Below, piece by piece: positions 37,406 to 50,590 of a stretch of DNA of 64,000 nt. Positions within the stretch are counted from its first letter, which is position 1. Each line of letters starts with the position of its first letter. The stretch is from positions 17,720,501 through 17,784,500 of the forward strand of contig CM052360.1 in assembly GCA_028551475.1 (NCBI GenBank), in the 5' to 3' direction. Made by a program: the position numbers and the translations under genes. Under the pieces are notes generated by a model. It did not search any database. It worked only from the letters and a program-made list of their open reading frames with translations, and was not told the DNA's origin. The stretch comes from Casuarina equisetifolia (Eukaryota; Streptophyta; Magnoliopsida; Fagales; Casuarinaceae).

Positions 37406-38778
37406 CACGACATGATTTCCAACAAATCAGCTCTACTTTTTCTTTCTCGCTTGGCCGGAGATTCGATCAAATATATTGAAAGGACAGGAAGAATCCTTGC
37501 GAGCCACTCAAACAAACATATTGCAGCTATTTTTTTATTCTTGTACATGAAGCAACTTTGGTCTTGGTCTGTTCTTTTCTGATTTTGTAAGAATAAAAAA
37601 CTAAATTTTCGACACTCCTGGAAAAGTAGACAAAAAGGAAGTCGCAAACGACATTTCTGATTGGCTGGACAGCAGAAAATTTAAAAAAGAAAGATCGGAT
37701 AGCATAGGTCAAAGTCAAAATGGCTGACCGGCCAATTTTTGCCACGTTGGTGGCAGTGATAGGATGGACAACGTCTACTACCTTTACAAGCTAAAGGGCA
37801 ATAAACACTCGACACGTCTCTAGGCACTTCTCTAGAATGCTCGATTTGACGTAGTTGATCATTGTTAAATTCCCCAAGACCATTTTTAGCCAGTTAAACC
37901 CTCATAATATATACTATTAGACCGGCATGTCCACTTCTTTACATGATTAACAAACACATGAAACTCGGGGAGTGTTTAATATTGCATGGAGTAGGTTATG
38001 AAAGATTTCTAATAATATTTTTAGTATCAACAAATCTTTAAGAATCTCAAACCTATCCCATCAAAGATTAGGAAATTCATCAAATCAATTTAATCATGAC
38101 ATGTACAAAATCTCATTTTGCTTATACCCATCCATGTAAAAAATGCAAGAATTATGTTCTAACCAAATTTTAAAAAGACCCAATTAAAAAATGACTAATT
38201 TTTTGTTAAACTCTTACGAAATTTTAAACATAGAAAAAAATAATAAAAAAAAACCTATTAATAAGACGAAATCCTCCACATTATTAAGACATATACTGAT
38301 CTATCTCTCACACACATATATACAAAAATATGTGTGTAAACTAAAAATTTTACATTTAGTATATAATCTTTTGTAAAAAAATTGATTAACTTTACGAGAG
38401 TTAAACTTCTAAGAAATTCTAATGACTCATGCTCATGCCAAGATAGACATCATTATTCCGTTTTCCATCACTTGTCATGCGGGTTGGATTTACTTTCGTA
38501 TTTATTCTTCTTGGTGGGGTGATTCCTACCCGATGGCAACAGTGTGGACAGGTGGCAAGTAGAACAGCGGCAACCATACGTTAGCTTGGAAGCCGACAAA
38601 ACATAAATGACAGGCTGACAGGTACCTTTTTTACCGCCGAAGCCAGTGTCTCATCCAATAAAGTCGTCCATGCTTTATTGGCAGAGTGCCACGTAGCAAG
38701 AACATGCCGACATAGATAAAGAGAATTTGGACTCTGGCAGTCGTAGCAGACCTTTTTTCCCAAGTCTCGCCAACCGCC
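37406..38778. other. Intergenic DNA upstream of EF-hand gene
   Basis: No gene recognised. A 60-codon minus frame at 38581-38763 has no known motif. The right end is promoter DNA. Confidence 0.5.
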
Positions 38779-38787
38779 CCACGTGTC
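38779..38787 (+). promoter_or_regulatory. G-box / ABRE-like motif
   Basis: CCACGTGTC contains the G-box core CACGTG in an ABRE-like context, about 265 bases before the TATA box of the EF-hand gene. bZIP and bHLH factors bind such sites. Function is inferred from position only. Confidence 0.45.
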
Positions 38788-39045
38788 GTCCTTTCCTCCT
38801 TCCAGTCTCTCTCCTCAGGGCCGTGTTTGCCTCAACCTTTTCTGGAAGAGAATACGGAGATTAACGTGGCTGCTTGTAATGGTACAGACTTTTTTTAAAA
38901 AAATTATTCCTCTAAAAACACTGTTATATTTTTATTACTTCGTATTATATTAATTCTTATAAAAAGAATAAGAAGATGAGATTTTTAAGGTCAGAAGTGC
39001 GGTTTAAAAAGGAAATCAAACATGCCTTTCGTTTCCGACATTGCT

Positions 39046-39052
39046 TATAAAA
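39046..39052 (+). promoter_or_regulatory. TATA box of EF-hand gene
   Basis: TATAAAA, 212 bases before the ATG, followed by a CT-rich leader. Confidence 0.6.
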
Positions 39053-39257
39053 CCTACCAACCGTCTCTCTCTGTCCCTCTCCCTCTGCTACTTAAGGCCA
39101 AGATTAGAGAACCTCAGAAGAAGCAAAGGCAGCCTCTTATCGGCTCACTTTAACTCGTGTCTGACTCACGAGAGTCAGAGCCAAAGCCAACGCAGAACTC
39201 ACAAGTCTCACAAGAAAGCAGCAGCAGAGGTGATACCGCAGAGAGAAAAAGCAGAGA

Positions 39258-42200
39258 ATGGAGACTTCTTCAGGGGCACCCAAGAGCAAAAGCGTAGAAC
39301 ATGGACAGGTTCTAGACGGTTCGGATATAATGGAGTTGGTTGGCAACGAGAAGGTGTTTAGCAACTTCGTAGACCATAAGTTCCAGCAGCTGGATAAGGA
39401 TCAAGATGGTAAGCTCTCTGTGAAGGAACTTGAGCCTGCTGTTGCTGATATTGGCGCTGCTTTGGGTTTGCCTGCTCAGGGTTCTTCTCCCGATTCTGAT
39501 CATATTTATTCTGAGGTTTGTCTCTCAAGGCTCCCAACTCTTTACCGCATGTTAGTTGTTCTGATGTTTTGCTTTTGATTGCTATGCTCAAACAAAATAA
39601 GAAAGATGCTTTAGTTTTGTGCGCACATGTACACTCATTTGGTTAGCTATCACCAAACCCAAAGTCAATTAGCATGTTGAGTTTATTAAGCAGAGATCAA
39701 CTTTATGTGCTAAAGTTCTTGCTCTTGTTTCTAGTCTCGAATTCTTCTTCTTCTTCTTTTCCCACCGCCCCTACTGATATTATCGAAAAGGATTCATTTT
39801 TTAACTAGTAGAAGTTCTGGTTGTCTCGGGAAAGAAAGGGAACTCTGATCCGTTGTTTTGCGAGTTCCAACCCAGCTTTTGCAGAAGATAAGGTGTCACC
39901 TATGCTTTGACTTTATGACCACTTGCTCACTTTTCTGGAGTTCTCTAAGCTCTCTCTCTCCATTATCCTCAATAAATTAGAGCTATTACGTCTGCTTAAA
40001 TGTCTGCATTGGGTTCCGCTGGCGATGGACTCTTTGCTTTCTTCGCTGAATTTAATTGAGGGACAGCAACCTACCTGCAAGTTGCACCCACTCCTCTATC
40101 TATGGCCGCCATGACCGAGCGAGAAAATGCCTCACGTTAACTTATGTGTTGATGTGTTTTATAACCATATTTGTTTAGCGGTGAACACAATAAGGTGATG
40201 ACTGTACTTGCCTTCCTTGGGACGATCCACAGAAAAATTTCAACGTTTTCCTAATCTAGCTAGCTCGAAAAACGTTCGACCTATGATCCAGCTTTGTCGG
40301 TCTTGTGGGGCTATGCTTTTCAGTTGGGCTTCTCTTTTTCAACTTACTTTTGTTCTTTTAATCTTCTTTTCTATCCTTTTCTCAGAGGAATCTAGTGACG
40401 AATGCTCTGGAAACTGCACCTTTTCTTTACAATTTATTATTAGGTTAATAGTTAATGTGGCCAAGTCGAAATCTGCTGTAATTGCTTGTAAATAATGGTT
40501 TAAGTGGAGCCTACATGTGTTCCAAATCAAGCTTTTCTGTTTGGCCAAGCAAAAATGTCCATGATGGAGTTGCTTTCTGCGGAAGCAATAATTATGTACT
40601 CCTTCCTTTTCATCCTTTTCATCCTTTTCATCCTTTTCTCTTATCTGAAGCAATAACCCTGTGTAAAGTAACCCAGTACCTTCTTTTGATATCAAAAGCA
40701 AACTTAATGAAAGCAATTTCACGTACTAGGAACCTAAGAAAGTCCTTTTAATCTGGCGCATCTCATGGAAATTGATCGAGTATGTAAAAAAAAGTTAACA
40801 CTTGAACATCTGCACAAAACTGGTTCAGGACGAACAATCAAAGTATTTCACCTGTCTGTTAATCTAAATTTCCCTTTCTTTGCCAGTTTGTCCCAGTGTG
40901 TTCCTGTATGCATATGGTAGGCTCTAGCCGGCTGGTGACACAATTAACAACCTTTAATTGTTTTACGTGATCAATTTCAATTGGAGTACCATTAGACTTC
41001 TTTCAAAAGTATCTCTTTGACCCTAGCTAGCTTACCAAGCAATCAAGATAGAGTCCTTTTATTTTTGCATCTGCTGCAAATGACGTTATGTTGTACTCAG
41101 GTCTTGAATGAATTCACACATGGCAAACAAGAAACAGTGAGCAAGACCGAGTTCAAAGAGGTTCTGTCGGATATTCTTCTAGGCATGGCTGCGGGTTTGA
41201 AGCGAGATCCTGTTGTGATCCTCCGGATAGATGGGGAAGACCTCCTTGAATTCATCATGGGCCCAAGTTTTGAAACAGAGATTGTCTCCATATTTTCGCA
41301 GATAGATTCACAAGATGGGTTCCTCCGTGACTACATAGTTAAGGCTTTGGAAAAACTTAGCGTTGATCAAGGGATGCCTCCCTCTTCGGATTCCTGGGTA
41401 ATCATTCTTTTGCCAAAGGGCTTCCATTTTCAGCACAGACTAATGTAAAAGTTGCACAGGAGCATCATTCTACCATTTTCAAAGAACCTCGCTGCCAAAG
41501 TGCACACTTTTAGTACAAACTCTTAGTAAGAACGCAGAAAATTTTACATGCCAATCAAAAAGTCATTGACATGTTCACACATTCTTTCTTTCTTTTTGTT
41601 CTTCTGGATTCCCTTTTTTGTGTAGGTTACGGAGAACATTGTGCAACCAGCTCTGCAATCCTGTGCTACCCATGAGTGGGAGAAGCCTGTCTCTCAAGAA
41701 ACATTCTTGGTGGAGTTTAAGAAAGCAGCTGAGAGAGTAGCTCAACGTCTCAAAGAGCAGCCTGTGATTGTCGCCCATACTGAAAATACCTTTGATGGAA
41801 GTGGTATTGAGAGATTATTGTCCAACAAGTTTGAATTAGACAAGGTTTGTACTGTGAACAAATCCATTCTTTTGGTTACACTCAATTTCTTGGGGTGGAT
41901 ACAAATATTGCGTGGGAACCGCATCATACAATCTGTTTTACAATGCAGATACTGAATGCAGCTTTAGAGAATGTGCCAAGAGACCGTACTGGAAAATTGT
42001 CTAAGGAGTATCTGAGAGTAGCGATGGATGTTGTGGCTCCATCGGCTGCTTTGCCTCCATTTGGTGCGGTTGAAGGGGTATGCTACTTCTCACAGCTAAC
42101 TTTATTCAGTTCCAAATTCCAGGGAACTTTACTTGATCGAAGCTTCTTATCTTCATTGATTCTTTGAAAAAATAAAGTGTTACAAAAGGTATAATGCAGC

Positions 42201-42899
42201 TGTTTGACGCTCACAACCAAAAGTGGTCTGTGATGGTCTCTATTACCTCTAACCCGAAATTTGTAATTTTTGTTGGCTGTAATGAGATGTGTGAAACTGA
42301 TGTGGATTGTGCCACGTTACTTAAATTTTACTTAAAACTATTTATAATAAAATAAAAAACCGCCTCTTTAAAATAAAACAAACCTTAAGGATGTTTTAGA
42401 CTTTCACATGCTTGACATGCGGATACGACATAACTGTTGACTTGTGGATACCGTGTGTAGCTGTATCCACCATGCACTAGAAAGGACAAAAACAAGTTGT
42501 GTTGTAGCAGAACTTGTAGTGAGTAATTCTAGGTAATCTCATTGTGGAGATTAAAGTTCAAGGTGATTTTGGATTGTCTAATCAATACAAGCTGATACCG
42601 GGACTGGCTTGCATCAAGAAGAATTAATACGTCGTGCCTGCCTTGGACGATAACTAGCATGACTTGATGTATTTCGTGTGTTAAATGTGCAGATGGACAA
42701 GGTTGTCGGTGAAGCATTTAGGATGATGAACGCGGATGATGGGAAGATGGTTAAAGAAGATGAGTTCAAGAAAATGTTGACTGAAGTCCTGGGGAGCATC
42801 ATGCTGCAATTACAAGGCAATCCCATTTCAGTTTCTACAAACTCCGTCGTGCACGAGCCCCTTGCCTCCTCTTCTGCACTTTTGCCGCCATCTTCGTAG
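39258..42899 (+). CDS. EF-hand calcium-binding family protein
   Basis: Five exons: 39258-39515, 41101-41397, 41626-41844, 41949-42077, 42693-42899. All introns are GT-AG, all junctions are phase 0, total 369 aa. Near residues 47-58 there is one canonical EF-hand loop, DKDQDGKLSVKE, with Asp and Glu at the calcium positions. Other segments look like weakened EF-hands (PRDRTGKLSKEYL, NADDGKMVKEDEF). The start METSSGAPK fits a cytosolic or nuclear protein; no signal peptide or membrane segment was seen. It resembles a plant calcium-binding EF-hand family whose role I do not know. A calcium-sensing role is inference from the motif. The first intron is long (1585 bp). Confidence 0.9.
40605..40640 (+). 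repeat. 9-bp tandem repeat (CCTTTTCAT) in EF-hand gene intron 1
   Basis: Four head-to-tail units, the last imperfect, in the first intron of the EF-hand gene. Confidence 0.85.
42078..42692 (+). other. Intron 4 of EF-hand gene
   Basis: A 615-base intron with GT...GCAG ends and no inner features recognised. Confidence 0.7.
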
Positions 42900-43201
42900 A
42901 ATTACGTCGCAGCTTTCTTAAATATAACCAGGCTAAAAGAAAGAGCAATAATATTTTTGATAGGATGATGATGCTTACTATAATAAGTTGTGTTATCATT
43001 GTGCTTATCGGTTTATCGCAGCTTTATATATAAAAGACAGATAGTCTCACTTGTTCTTTCAATTTCAGAAAAGGTACAAAGAGCATTTCAGATTCGTAAC
43101 TTTGAAATACTAAGTAAACATATGCTAAAGCGCAAGTCTTGAGCCTAGAGAAACGGTATTTCCATTGAACTGCAAATTCATAGGATATGATGAAATTTCC
43201 A

Positions 43202-44135
43202 TTAAGCTCCCTTGGGAAGGGCGACAGAGAAGCCATAATAAACGATGCAAGCTAAAAAAGGTCCCAGCCAGAACACCCAATGACCATACCAGAGTTGGCC
43301 TTGTTGCAGCAGCGCTGGGCCTAAACACCGTGCGGGGTTCACGCCAGCTCCGGCGTATCCAGGCTTTCCGGTGACCACTATCGACACATAAATTGCTAAT
43401 GCAATGGATGCTGCGAATACAAAAGCAACCATAAGTACTCCAGCCTCCTTGCTCCTTTTCTGGTCAACCGCAACTGTCATAGCAAGCAAAAGAATCACGA
43501 AGGTGCAGAGAAATTCTAACATCAGTGCAGTTCCAATGCTTATCCCGGACCCATTTTCATTGATGGCGCACCCTCCTAACGAATACTTAACTACTACATC
43601 ATGGCTCATCACAGTCTTTATGAAGAGAAAACCAATTATTGAGCCAAGGCATTGCCCCCAGACATAGAAAATTGCACGAACAGGAGTCATGACACCCTTG
43701 AGAGCAGCAACAAACGAGAGGCATGGATTCAAGTGGCACCCAGATAGTGGAAGTATTGTGTAGAGGAATAAAAAAGCAATGATGAAGACCGTGAACGGGA
43801 CGAGCAGTTTGGGATCGGCCTCATGAGATTCGAAGCATGAGATGATGGCGGTAATGAGAGTGAACATAAAGAAGGCAGTTGCCACCAGCTCTGTCAAGAC
43901 CGTCCTCCACAGCTGAAAGAAGAAACCGAGAACGAAACATTGATCTTACTATCTTCCTAAATGGTACAAGAATTGACTGGATCATCCTTTAAAAACCCTG
44001 AGAAATCAAGCTTACCTCGGGCGAGGAAATTTCATGGGCACCAATGGAGGCAAGCAAAACTGTCCTTAGGGAGCTTTCTCCTGCTTTCTCATGTGATCTT
44101 GAGACATCTTGACCAGCTTCACTGACAATATCCAT
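43202..44135 (-). CDS. XIP: XIP-type aquaporin (X intrinsic protein)
   Basis: XIPs are plasma-membrane channels of the aquaporin superfamily; tested members move small uncharged solutes such as glycerol, urea or H2O2, often better than water. Two exons: 44135-44016 (40 codons) and 43912-43202, GT-AG intron, phase 0, 276 aa. The protein has six hydrophobic membrane segments. The second NPA box is NPARC (Asn232), the XIP hallmark, followed by LGPALL and GHWVFWLGPFLAC. The first box is altered to NPC (Asn102) inside SGCHLNPC, with two cysteines where SGGHxNPV is typical. The N-terminus (MDIVSEAGQDVSRSHEKAG) is like that of the next copy. A TATA motif at 44738-44745 lies about 600 bases upstream, so a 5' UTR intron is possible. 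Solute choice is not predictable here. Confidence 0.93.
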
Positions 44136-47100
44136 GGGTAGAGTAGTGCTGATGAGGAAGAGGAAAAGATAAGAAAGCTTTCATTTCAAAACAAAAAACC
44201 TTTCAAACAACAAGGGCCTGCGCATGTCGCACGAATTAGCAGCCCCCACCTTGTTTCAGGCGAGAGGTTCACATGAAAATGGTGAAGCTTACAAATGCTG
44301 GAGAATGGCGAACAAGAAAGAGAAGTACAACAAAAAAAAAGATGCAAGGAAAAGAAATAGATGAGACGAATCCCATGTCCATCATTCTGTGAATTCTTTT
44401 CAATGATATTTGTCTTTTACCAAATAGCTCATGTACATTTTCTCCGATTCTAACAAGAAAAGCATCCTCGAAAACACAGTAAGCATTAGCAATAAACGTA
44501 CAAACCAATACACTTGTAAACAGTCAAGCATGCATTTCTTTCTTAGGAGAAAAACGGTAATACCCCACAAGATCAAAAGTTCAAAGATGAGAATGGAAAG
44601 CGAAATATGGGTTTGTGAATCGATGTGCGAAAGAAGATCACAAGAGACAAAGGAGAAAATGGAAACCTAGAAGCCTTGCAGTGTAAGAGAAAGCAATGCC
44701 TTCAAGCTTTGGTGCACTGAGTGAGTAGATCTAGGGATATATATAATCTACAATTACACTTTTTGCTAATCTATAAGAATCTTTCCATGAAAAGAATCTA
44801 TCTCATTGAATCTCTCTAAGTTTCGTTAATATCTCCACATACCAAGTTGGATCCCATTGTTGCTTGTTGGATGTGTCGCCTTCGGTTCTCTTTCTTTTTC
44901 CTTACTGGTTAACACCCTTTGGAGCACAAGTGTGGCGTACCCTTTCAGATAGTTTAATACGAAAATCCCATGATTCGACGGTGCCTTGCCACTTGGTTAA
45001 TTTGACTGTTAGGATCCCTTGGGTGTTTTCACTCGGACTGGGAGCCATTAGCAAAAATCATTCTTCGTTTGAATCAAAATTCTACCTCATTTTAACAAAA
45101 ACTGAACCCCAAAAGCCACTTTATTTCATAATCATTTTCATTCAAACATATACATCATCATTGTTTCTAACAATTCTATACCGCACAAGTTTTGACTAAA
45201 TGAAATAATTAGTAGCAAATAATTATTTTATAACACAAAGAAAAAACTAAAATGGAGAAGTAATAGAAATAAATAATGCCGAAAAGTTTGATGGTTTCAT
45301 CTTAAAACCCTACGTAAAGCTTAAGGGACAATTATTGCTCCTAATATATACTTAAACAAATACATAAGTTGCCCGAGTGCGGCCTAAGCAGCATGAGTAC
45401 AATAGACGAAGTATGACAACAAATACTTTAGTCCTTCATAAGTCAGATGATCAAAAGGTTTTGGAATGGTTAGTGTATGTCGGTTTCCAACTCCTGCCGT
45501 ATATTACCTTCCATACTATGCTTTTTGTCATATCAGCCATTTGGTTAATATTTTTTGGTAGACGACTTAGATGAATACAACTCGATGAGGTATAGATTGG
45601 TTCCTTGAGCGTATTGGCCTTTACCAAAGGCCAAAAAGGACAGTAAATGACAAGTGGGGTGTGAGTTTAGCCAAGAAAAGCCACTAACCCAAAAGGTCAT
45701 TGTTTCTGACGTTTCTGATTAGTAAGAATTAGGCCTCTTTCAAACCATCATCTTTGAACTGAAATTCTATGGGAAAGTACTTGATTCAGTGGGCATAATT
45801 TGAATTGGATCGTTGCCCGTGGTTTGGTAGCATTTTTAGAGGCTCTACAGCTCATATGCTCTAGGAAAAAAATGTTCAAGGAACGTTTAGGAGATCAAGA
45901 GCCCAAATGTATGAATGGAAAAACTTAGATGGAGGAGCTTGTTAAAAAGGGTATAGTATAAATTTTATATTTTTAAATTTAATTTGAAAATTATTTATAG
46001 AAATTATTATTTTATTTTGTGAGTCGATCTATAAGTAAAATAAATTTTTTAACTTGGTATCAAAATTTATACTCAAGTGTGAAACCCTTTCACTCATAAA
46101 GAAAGATGATATGAAAAATATTCTTTGTGCTATGGATAAAGAAGCATGCTGAAAATGTTACAAATAAGTTTTACATTATTTAAATCTTACTTAAAAATCT
46201 TCTTTATATGAAAGAAAGACATTTTTACTTTTGAATAAACTTTTCTACTAAGCTTCAAGCACTAATTTCATGTGTTAGAGTTTATAGAAAATGACCAATG
46301 TTCAATTTAAAATCCTTAAGCATTAAGTGGAGGAACTCATTTCTTTATAAATTATTCTTTAATTTTAGATTTTTCCTATGTGAAACTTAACATGCTCTTT
46401 CACCTTGAACATTGAACAATACTTCCCAATAAAATTTTTGTCCATGAGTGTAGGAATGGAAATTTAAATTTGGATCTCCACTAGATTCCTTAGAAATGTA
46501 AGACATATATCCATACCAACAACACATTCCCTCACTACAATATAGGTCTTCACATCTCAACTACTGTACAGCTTTCTATGTAGATATGGTTTATCCAAAT
46601 GCATAAGGGTATAAGGGAAGAACTTAAGCTTTAATATTATGTTTAAATATTAAGAGACCTATTATTCAACCTAAAACTTAAGTTAAAAAGTAGTGATACA
46701 CATTATCTTATAAGCAAGATTTTTTATAACTTTTTTAGTAATGTAGGACTCATTAGCTACATCTCAATACACCCCCTCATAGCAATGGTCAAATTATTGA
46801 ATTGTTATGGTACCGCATTACTTGGACAATGTGGAGACTTAAACCAATAGAAGCCCATAGAGGTGCTAAGAAATCCTAATTATGATGCCATTTTTAAGAT
46901 AATCATTATCTAACTCAATGGTTAACTCAAATGTTGGTAAAACTTATAAAGCATGAATTATAGTATATTCCCTAGTAATGTGAGATTTTCATATAAAATT
47001 TAATATAGGTATGGTTAAGCCTAGAGTTTACAATAAAATTGACATCATAATATGGTCTAGGTTAGACCATTGTACTGAAAGGGTGTGTTAAATATGTGTA

Positions 47101-47493
47101 GAGTCTTTTCACATTGTTAAGATATGAGCTTGTGAAATAGTTTATATATAAAGAAATATTCTTTTTTTTTTAACTAACTTTTGTAAAAAGATTAAATTTT
47201 TTAATAATATGAGAAAATAAATTCACCTCAAATGAAAGAGTGGAAGGAAATGTTTGGCTGAATTCCATGGCGTTATTATGCGTCAAATATTTATAAAAAA
47301 TGGAAGAAGTCATAAATCCTTTTTGTCCTTTCACAGTGGGCTTGAACAAAAACCTTTCAGATGTCTATACCACCCACCGCAACCCCCCCCACCCCCCACC
47401 CCAACCCGAATTTCTCATTTTGTAGTGCTACAGAAGCCTTTAACACCTTTATTCTACCTTTTTGACTGCAGTAAACCATTAGAAATACAGTAG
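44136..47493. other. Intergenic DNA between XIP genes
   Basis: The first 600 bases are probably the leader and promoter of the first XIP gene. The rest holds no recognised gene. Around 45940-47160 the sequence is AT-rich and repeat-like (for example CTTGGTATCAAAATT at about 46051 resembles a degenerate primer-binding site), suggesting an eroded retroelement, but no ends or coding parts could be fixed. Confidence 0.45.
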
Positions 47494-48521
47494 CTAAACT
47501 TTCCCTGGAGGACAGGGAAGATTTCCATCATCACCAAAACATGCTCGAACTATCCTCAAAATGTCGTGCTCCCCCTCTACCCATACCAAACCCTCCTTCG
47601 GCAAGTTTGTCGAGTAAACATAATATAAAATACAAGCTAAAAAGGGACCAATCCAGAAAACCCAATGCCCATCCCATAATAGACCTCCTTGCAACAATGC
47701 TGGTCCCAAGCACCTTGCAGGGTTCAGGCCCACACCTCCGTAACCAGCCTGCCCAGTCACCGTCGCCGATACAAACACTGCCAGCGCCATCCCCCCCGCC
47801 ACTACGGCACACACCATGGCCAATCCCAGTTCTTTGCATCTTTTCTTGTCAAACGCCACCGTCACACCAACAAAGAGTACCACAAATGTGCAGAAGAACT
47901 CTAACATCAACGCAGTCCCTTGGCTGACTGCGGATGCTGCTCCATTGCTGTCGATTGTGCATCCGCCTAAGAAATACTTGTGCGCTGTTTGATGGTTCAT
48001 CACATTTTTAATTATGACAAAGCCCATAACCGAGCCAAGACATTGCGCCACGAAATAGATGGAAGCGCGAGCAAGAGTTATAACACCCCTGAGGCAGGCT
48101 ATGAATGTGAAGACCGGGCTCATGTGGCCTCCAGATAGAGGAACTGTAACCATCAGGAACAGGAAGGCTATAAAGAAGACAGCAAGCGGGACAAGAAGCT
48201 TGGGTTCGACCTCCTTAGAGTTCAAGCACGCAATGATGGAAGCGCTTAGAGTGAACATAAGACACGCGGTTGCTACCATCTCTGTAAGCGCTGCCCTCCA
48301 CATCTGAGAGAAAGAATCAAGATGTGAAACTCATAGAGCTGTGATCAAAGCTCTTTGTAAAACATTCAGAGCAAGCTTACCTCCAGGGAGAAATATTCAT
48401 GAGCGCCTATGGAATCAAGAATCTTCCTTCTGGAGGAGCTGCTTCTAAAATTTGTCGTTTCACATTTCTCAAAGGATCTTGGAAGTTCCCTACCGGCTTC
48501 ACTGGGGACAACTATATCCAT
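47494..48521 (-). CDS. XIP: XIP-type aquaporin (X intrinsic protein)
   Basis: A second XIP gene in tandem with the first and in the same direction. Two exons: 48521-48381 (47 codons) and 48303-47494, GT-AG intron of 77 bases, phase 0, 316 aa. The second NPA box is NPARC (Asn241) in GLNPARCLGPALLQGG, then GHWVFWIGPFLACILYY. The first box is SPV (Ser109) in SGGHMSPVF, a known kind of XIP variation. LGGCTI precedes helix 4 as in other XIPs. The C-terminal tail is about 35 residues longer than in the gene at 43202. A TATA motif (48685-48692) lies about 165 bases upstream. No lesion was seen. Differences in the first pore box between the two copies suggest different solute selectivity. Confidence 0.94.
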
Positions 48522-48684
48522 GGCCTTAGCTCTAGACAAAGTGAAAAGAACTGCAAATTCCAAGAATCTATGCTTGATACTTACACAAGAGAATCGGAAA
48601 ACACTGCCAATGGTAAACTCCACTACATCCGCGTGTTTTGGAAGTGACCCAGATGGTGCTCTTCTTACCAGAAGACAATGAGAA

Positions 48685-48692
48685 CATATATA
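48685..48692 (-). promoter_or_regulatory. TATA box of second XIP gene
   Basis: TATATATG on the minus strand, about 165 bases before the ATG. Confidence 0.5.
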
Positions 48693-48699
48693 GAGTCAT

Positions 48700-49734
48700 A
48701 AGCCTTAGCAACTTGAATTGCTATTGCATGGAAGGACGTGGAAGTCGAAAGGAACGATGACAGTAAGCATAGTTTGCAAGAATATTCATTTTGCACAAAC
48801 AAGGATGCCATCTTAGATCTCTCCACACTAAATAAAATAACCCGATTTCTTATAATCGCATCGCACGCTGAAAGCGATGCTAACCTCTAAATTGCAGCTT
48901 ATTGATAGCAACAAATTCACAGTAACATAAACAAAAATTTAGTAAATGGGTCTTTTGGATTTCTTGCTGTGTCTTTGGATCTTCTGTTTGTATCAAATCG
49001 ATCATTCGGCCCCAAATGTCATTGTTTTAAACCTTTTGTGATAACATTGTTTATTAAACCAATATTTTCGTTTACTTTGGTTTTGTATTCTATTTGAAAT
49101 GATGATACATGACAAATTTACACGTAATAATCGATATCCTCTCGCCGCCACCCAAGGCAGAAAAGGGTAAGCAATGACAACTAACGGAATCGAGCTGGTC
49201 ATAAGCCGCCTCCCCTTTCGTCGTCTAGCCAAAGGAGAAAGGAGAATAAGGGCAAGGAAGAGAGATTCACCCTTTTGCAAGAAAGTCTCTGAATGAAAGT
49301 CATCCTCTTTTCTACTTTGCATTTCAAGTGATAAAAACAGAAGAAGACTATTGGCAGAAATACTAGACATGAATGTGTACCGTGCGTTTTTAAACAGTAA
49401 TGAAAAAGTGGATGGCAAAATGAATTTGATCCCATGAGACTTGATTCAACTTTCTCCTGGATTCTTGGCTTTCGGGGTAGTTGTTTATTCATTAGATAAA
49501 AGTACAAACATCATAATCATAAACTCTTGCTGAACTATTTGCAACAACTTTTTCCAGTTAGCCCAATCTACACATGTCATACTTAATGCAACACACCTAA
49601 CAAGAAAGCTAGATTGAAGTCTCAAGAGGCTAACGTTTTCCAGTTTTATTGGAACTCCGACCACAACAAAGCCCCAGAGCACAATAGATTTCCTCCGAGA
49701 AAGCCTCGGAATACTTCTTTTCTTTTACCTCTGG
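48700..49734. other. Intergenic DNA between XIP loci
   Basis: No gene recognised. Overlapping minus frames at 49002-49682 have no known motif. Confidence 0.5.
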
Positions 49735-50541
49735 TGAGCACGGTCTGATGCAGAGAGAACCTTGAAAATGTTCGGGAAATCATGCTTAAACCCTTGGGCA
49801 TGGGAATTGAAATGCTCTTGTGGTGTGAGCTTAACGTACAGATAGAACGCCCTAGCCGATTATAGGCCCAACCCAGAACACCCAGTGCCCATTCCAAAGG
49901 TTGCAACCTCTTAACAATTGCAGGACCCAAACACCTTGCTGGGTTCATCCCCGCACCGGCATAGCCCTTGGCCGCTGTCACAGTCGTTGATACAAACACG
50001 AGGACGCCTGCCACGATTCCAACGATGGAGAAAATCTTAACTCAGCCCATAGTCTTGCCTTGGCGATAAGCAAAAGCCATCCATATGGAAGCAAAAAGAA
50101 GAACAAATGTGCATATTATCTCCAGCCGAATAGCCTGGCTTATCCCGAGTCTAATCCTAACTGGCCCATTTGGGCCTGGTGCAATGACTGTGAGAGTACA
50201 GCCTCCCAAGGGAAAACGTTCGCTCAATGATGTTGTCTACGATGGCTTTGAGAGCCAGAGAACCTAGAATACCACCGGCACATTGTGCCAGAATGTAGAT
50301 GGCGGCCCGTGATATGGAAATAAGGCCGACAAGCGCAGTGGCTATGGTGATCACGGGGTTCAAGTGACCACCGGCAACCAGATTGTGTGGCGAGGAGAAC
50401 TGTGGTGGTGATAGCAGAAAGGAGAGACATCCCAAGTTTTGGTGCTCCGATTTTGGTCTCGAAGGAGGATACGACTATGGTGTCCAGTGTAAAAACAAAG
50501 ATCGCCACCCCAATAAGCTCCGCCAATGATGCTCTCAATGT
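49735..50541 (-). pseudogene. XIP-like aquaporin pseudogene (exon 2 only)
   Basis: Begins after an intron-acceptor CAG at the same point where exon 2 starts in the two intact XIP genes. Read across frames it shows ASLAELIGVAIFVFTL, then a frameshift near 50390, SGGHLNPV-like (NPV first box), another frameshift near 50215, GGCTLTVIA, a stop near 50045, then GYAGAGMNPARCLGPAIV (NPARC) and, after one more frameshift near 49915, GHWVFWVGPI. So it keeps the XIP hallmarks but cannot be translated. It is more distant from the two intact copies than they are from each other. Exon 1 is missing from the window; the copia element lies where the intron should be. Confidence 0.85.
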
Positions 50542-50590
50542 CTGCGATTTAACATTAACTTGTTAACAAAAGTGACCAAGTTTTGGAATA

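Noticed and set aside
46045..46070. CTTGGTATCAAAATT as a retrotransposon primer site
   Set aside because: Only a partial match to the tRNA-Met site and no LTR ends or coding region could be found around it.
47541..48307. Plus-strand frames opposite the second XIP gene
   Set aside because: Antisense shadows of a conserved aquaporin exon.
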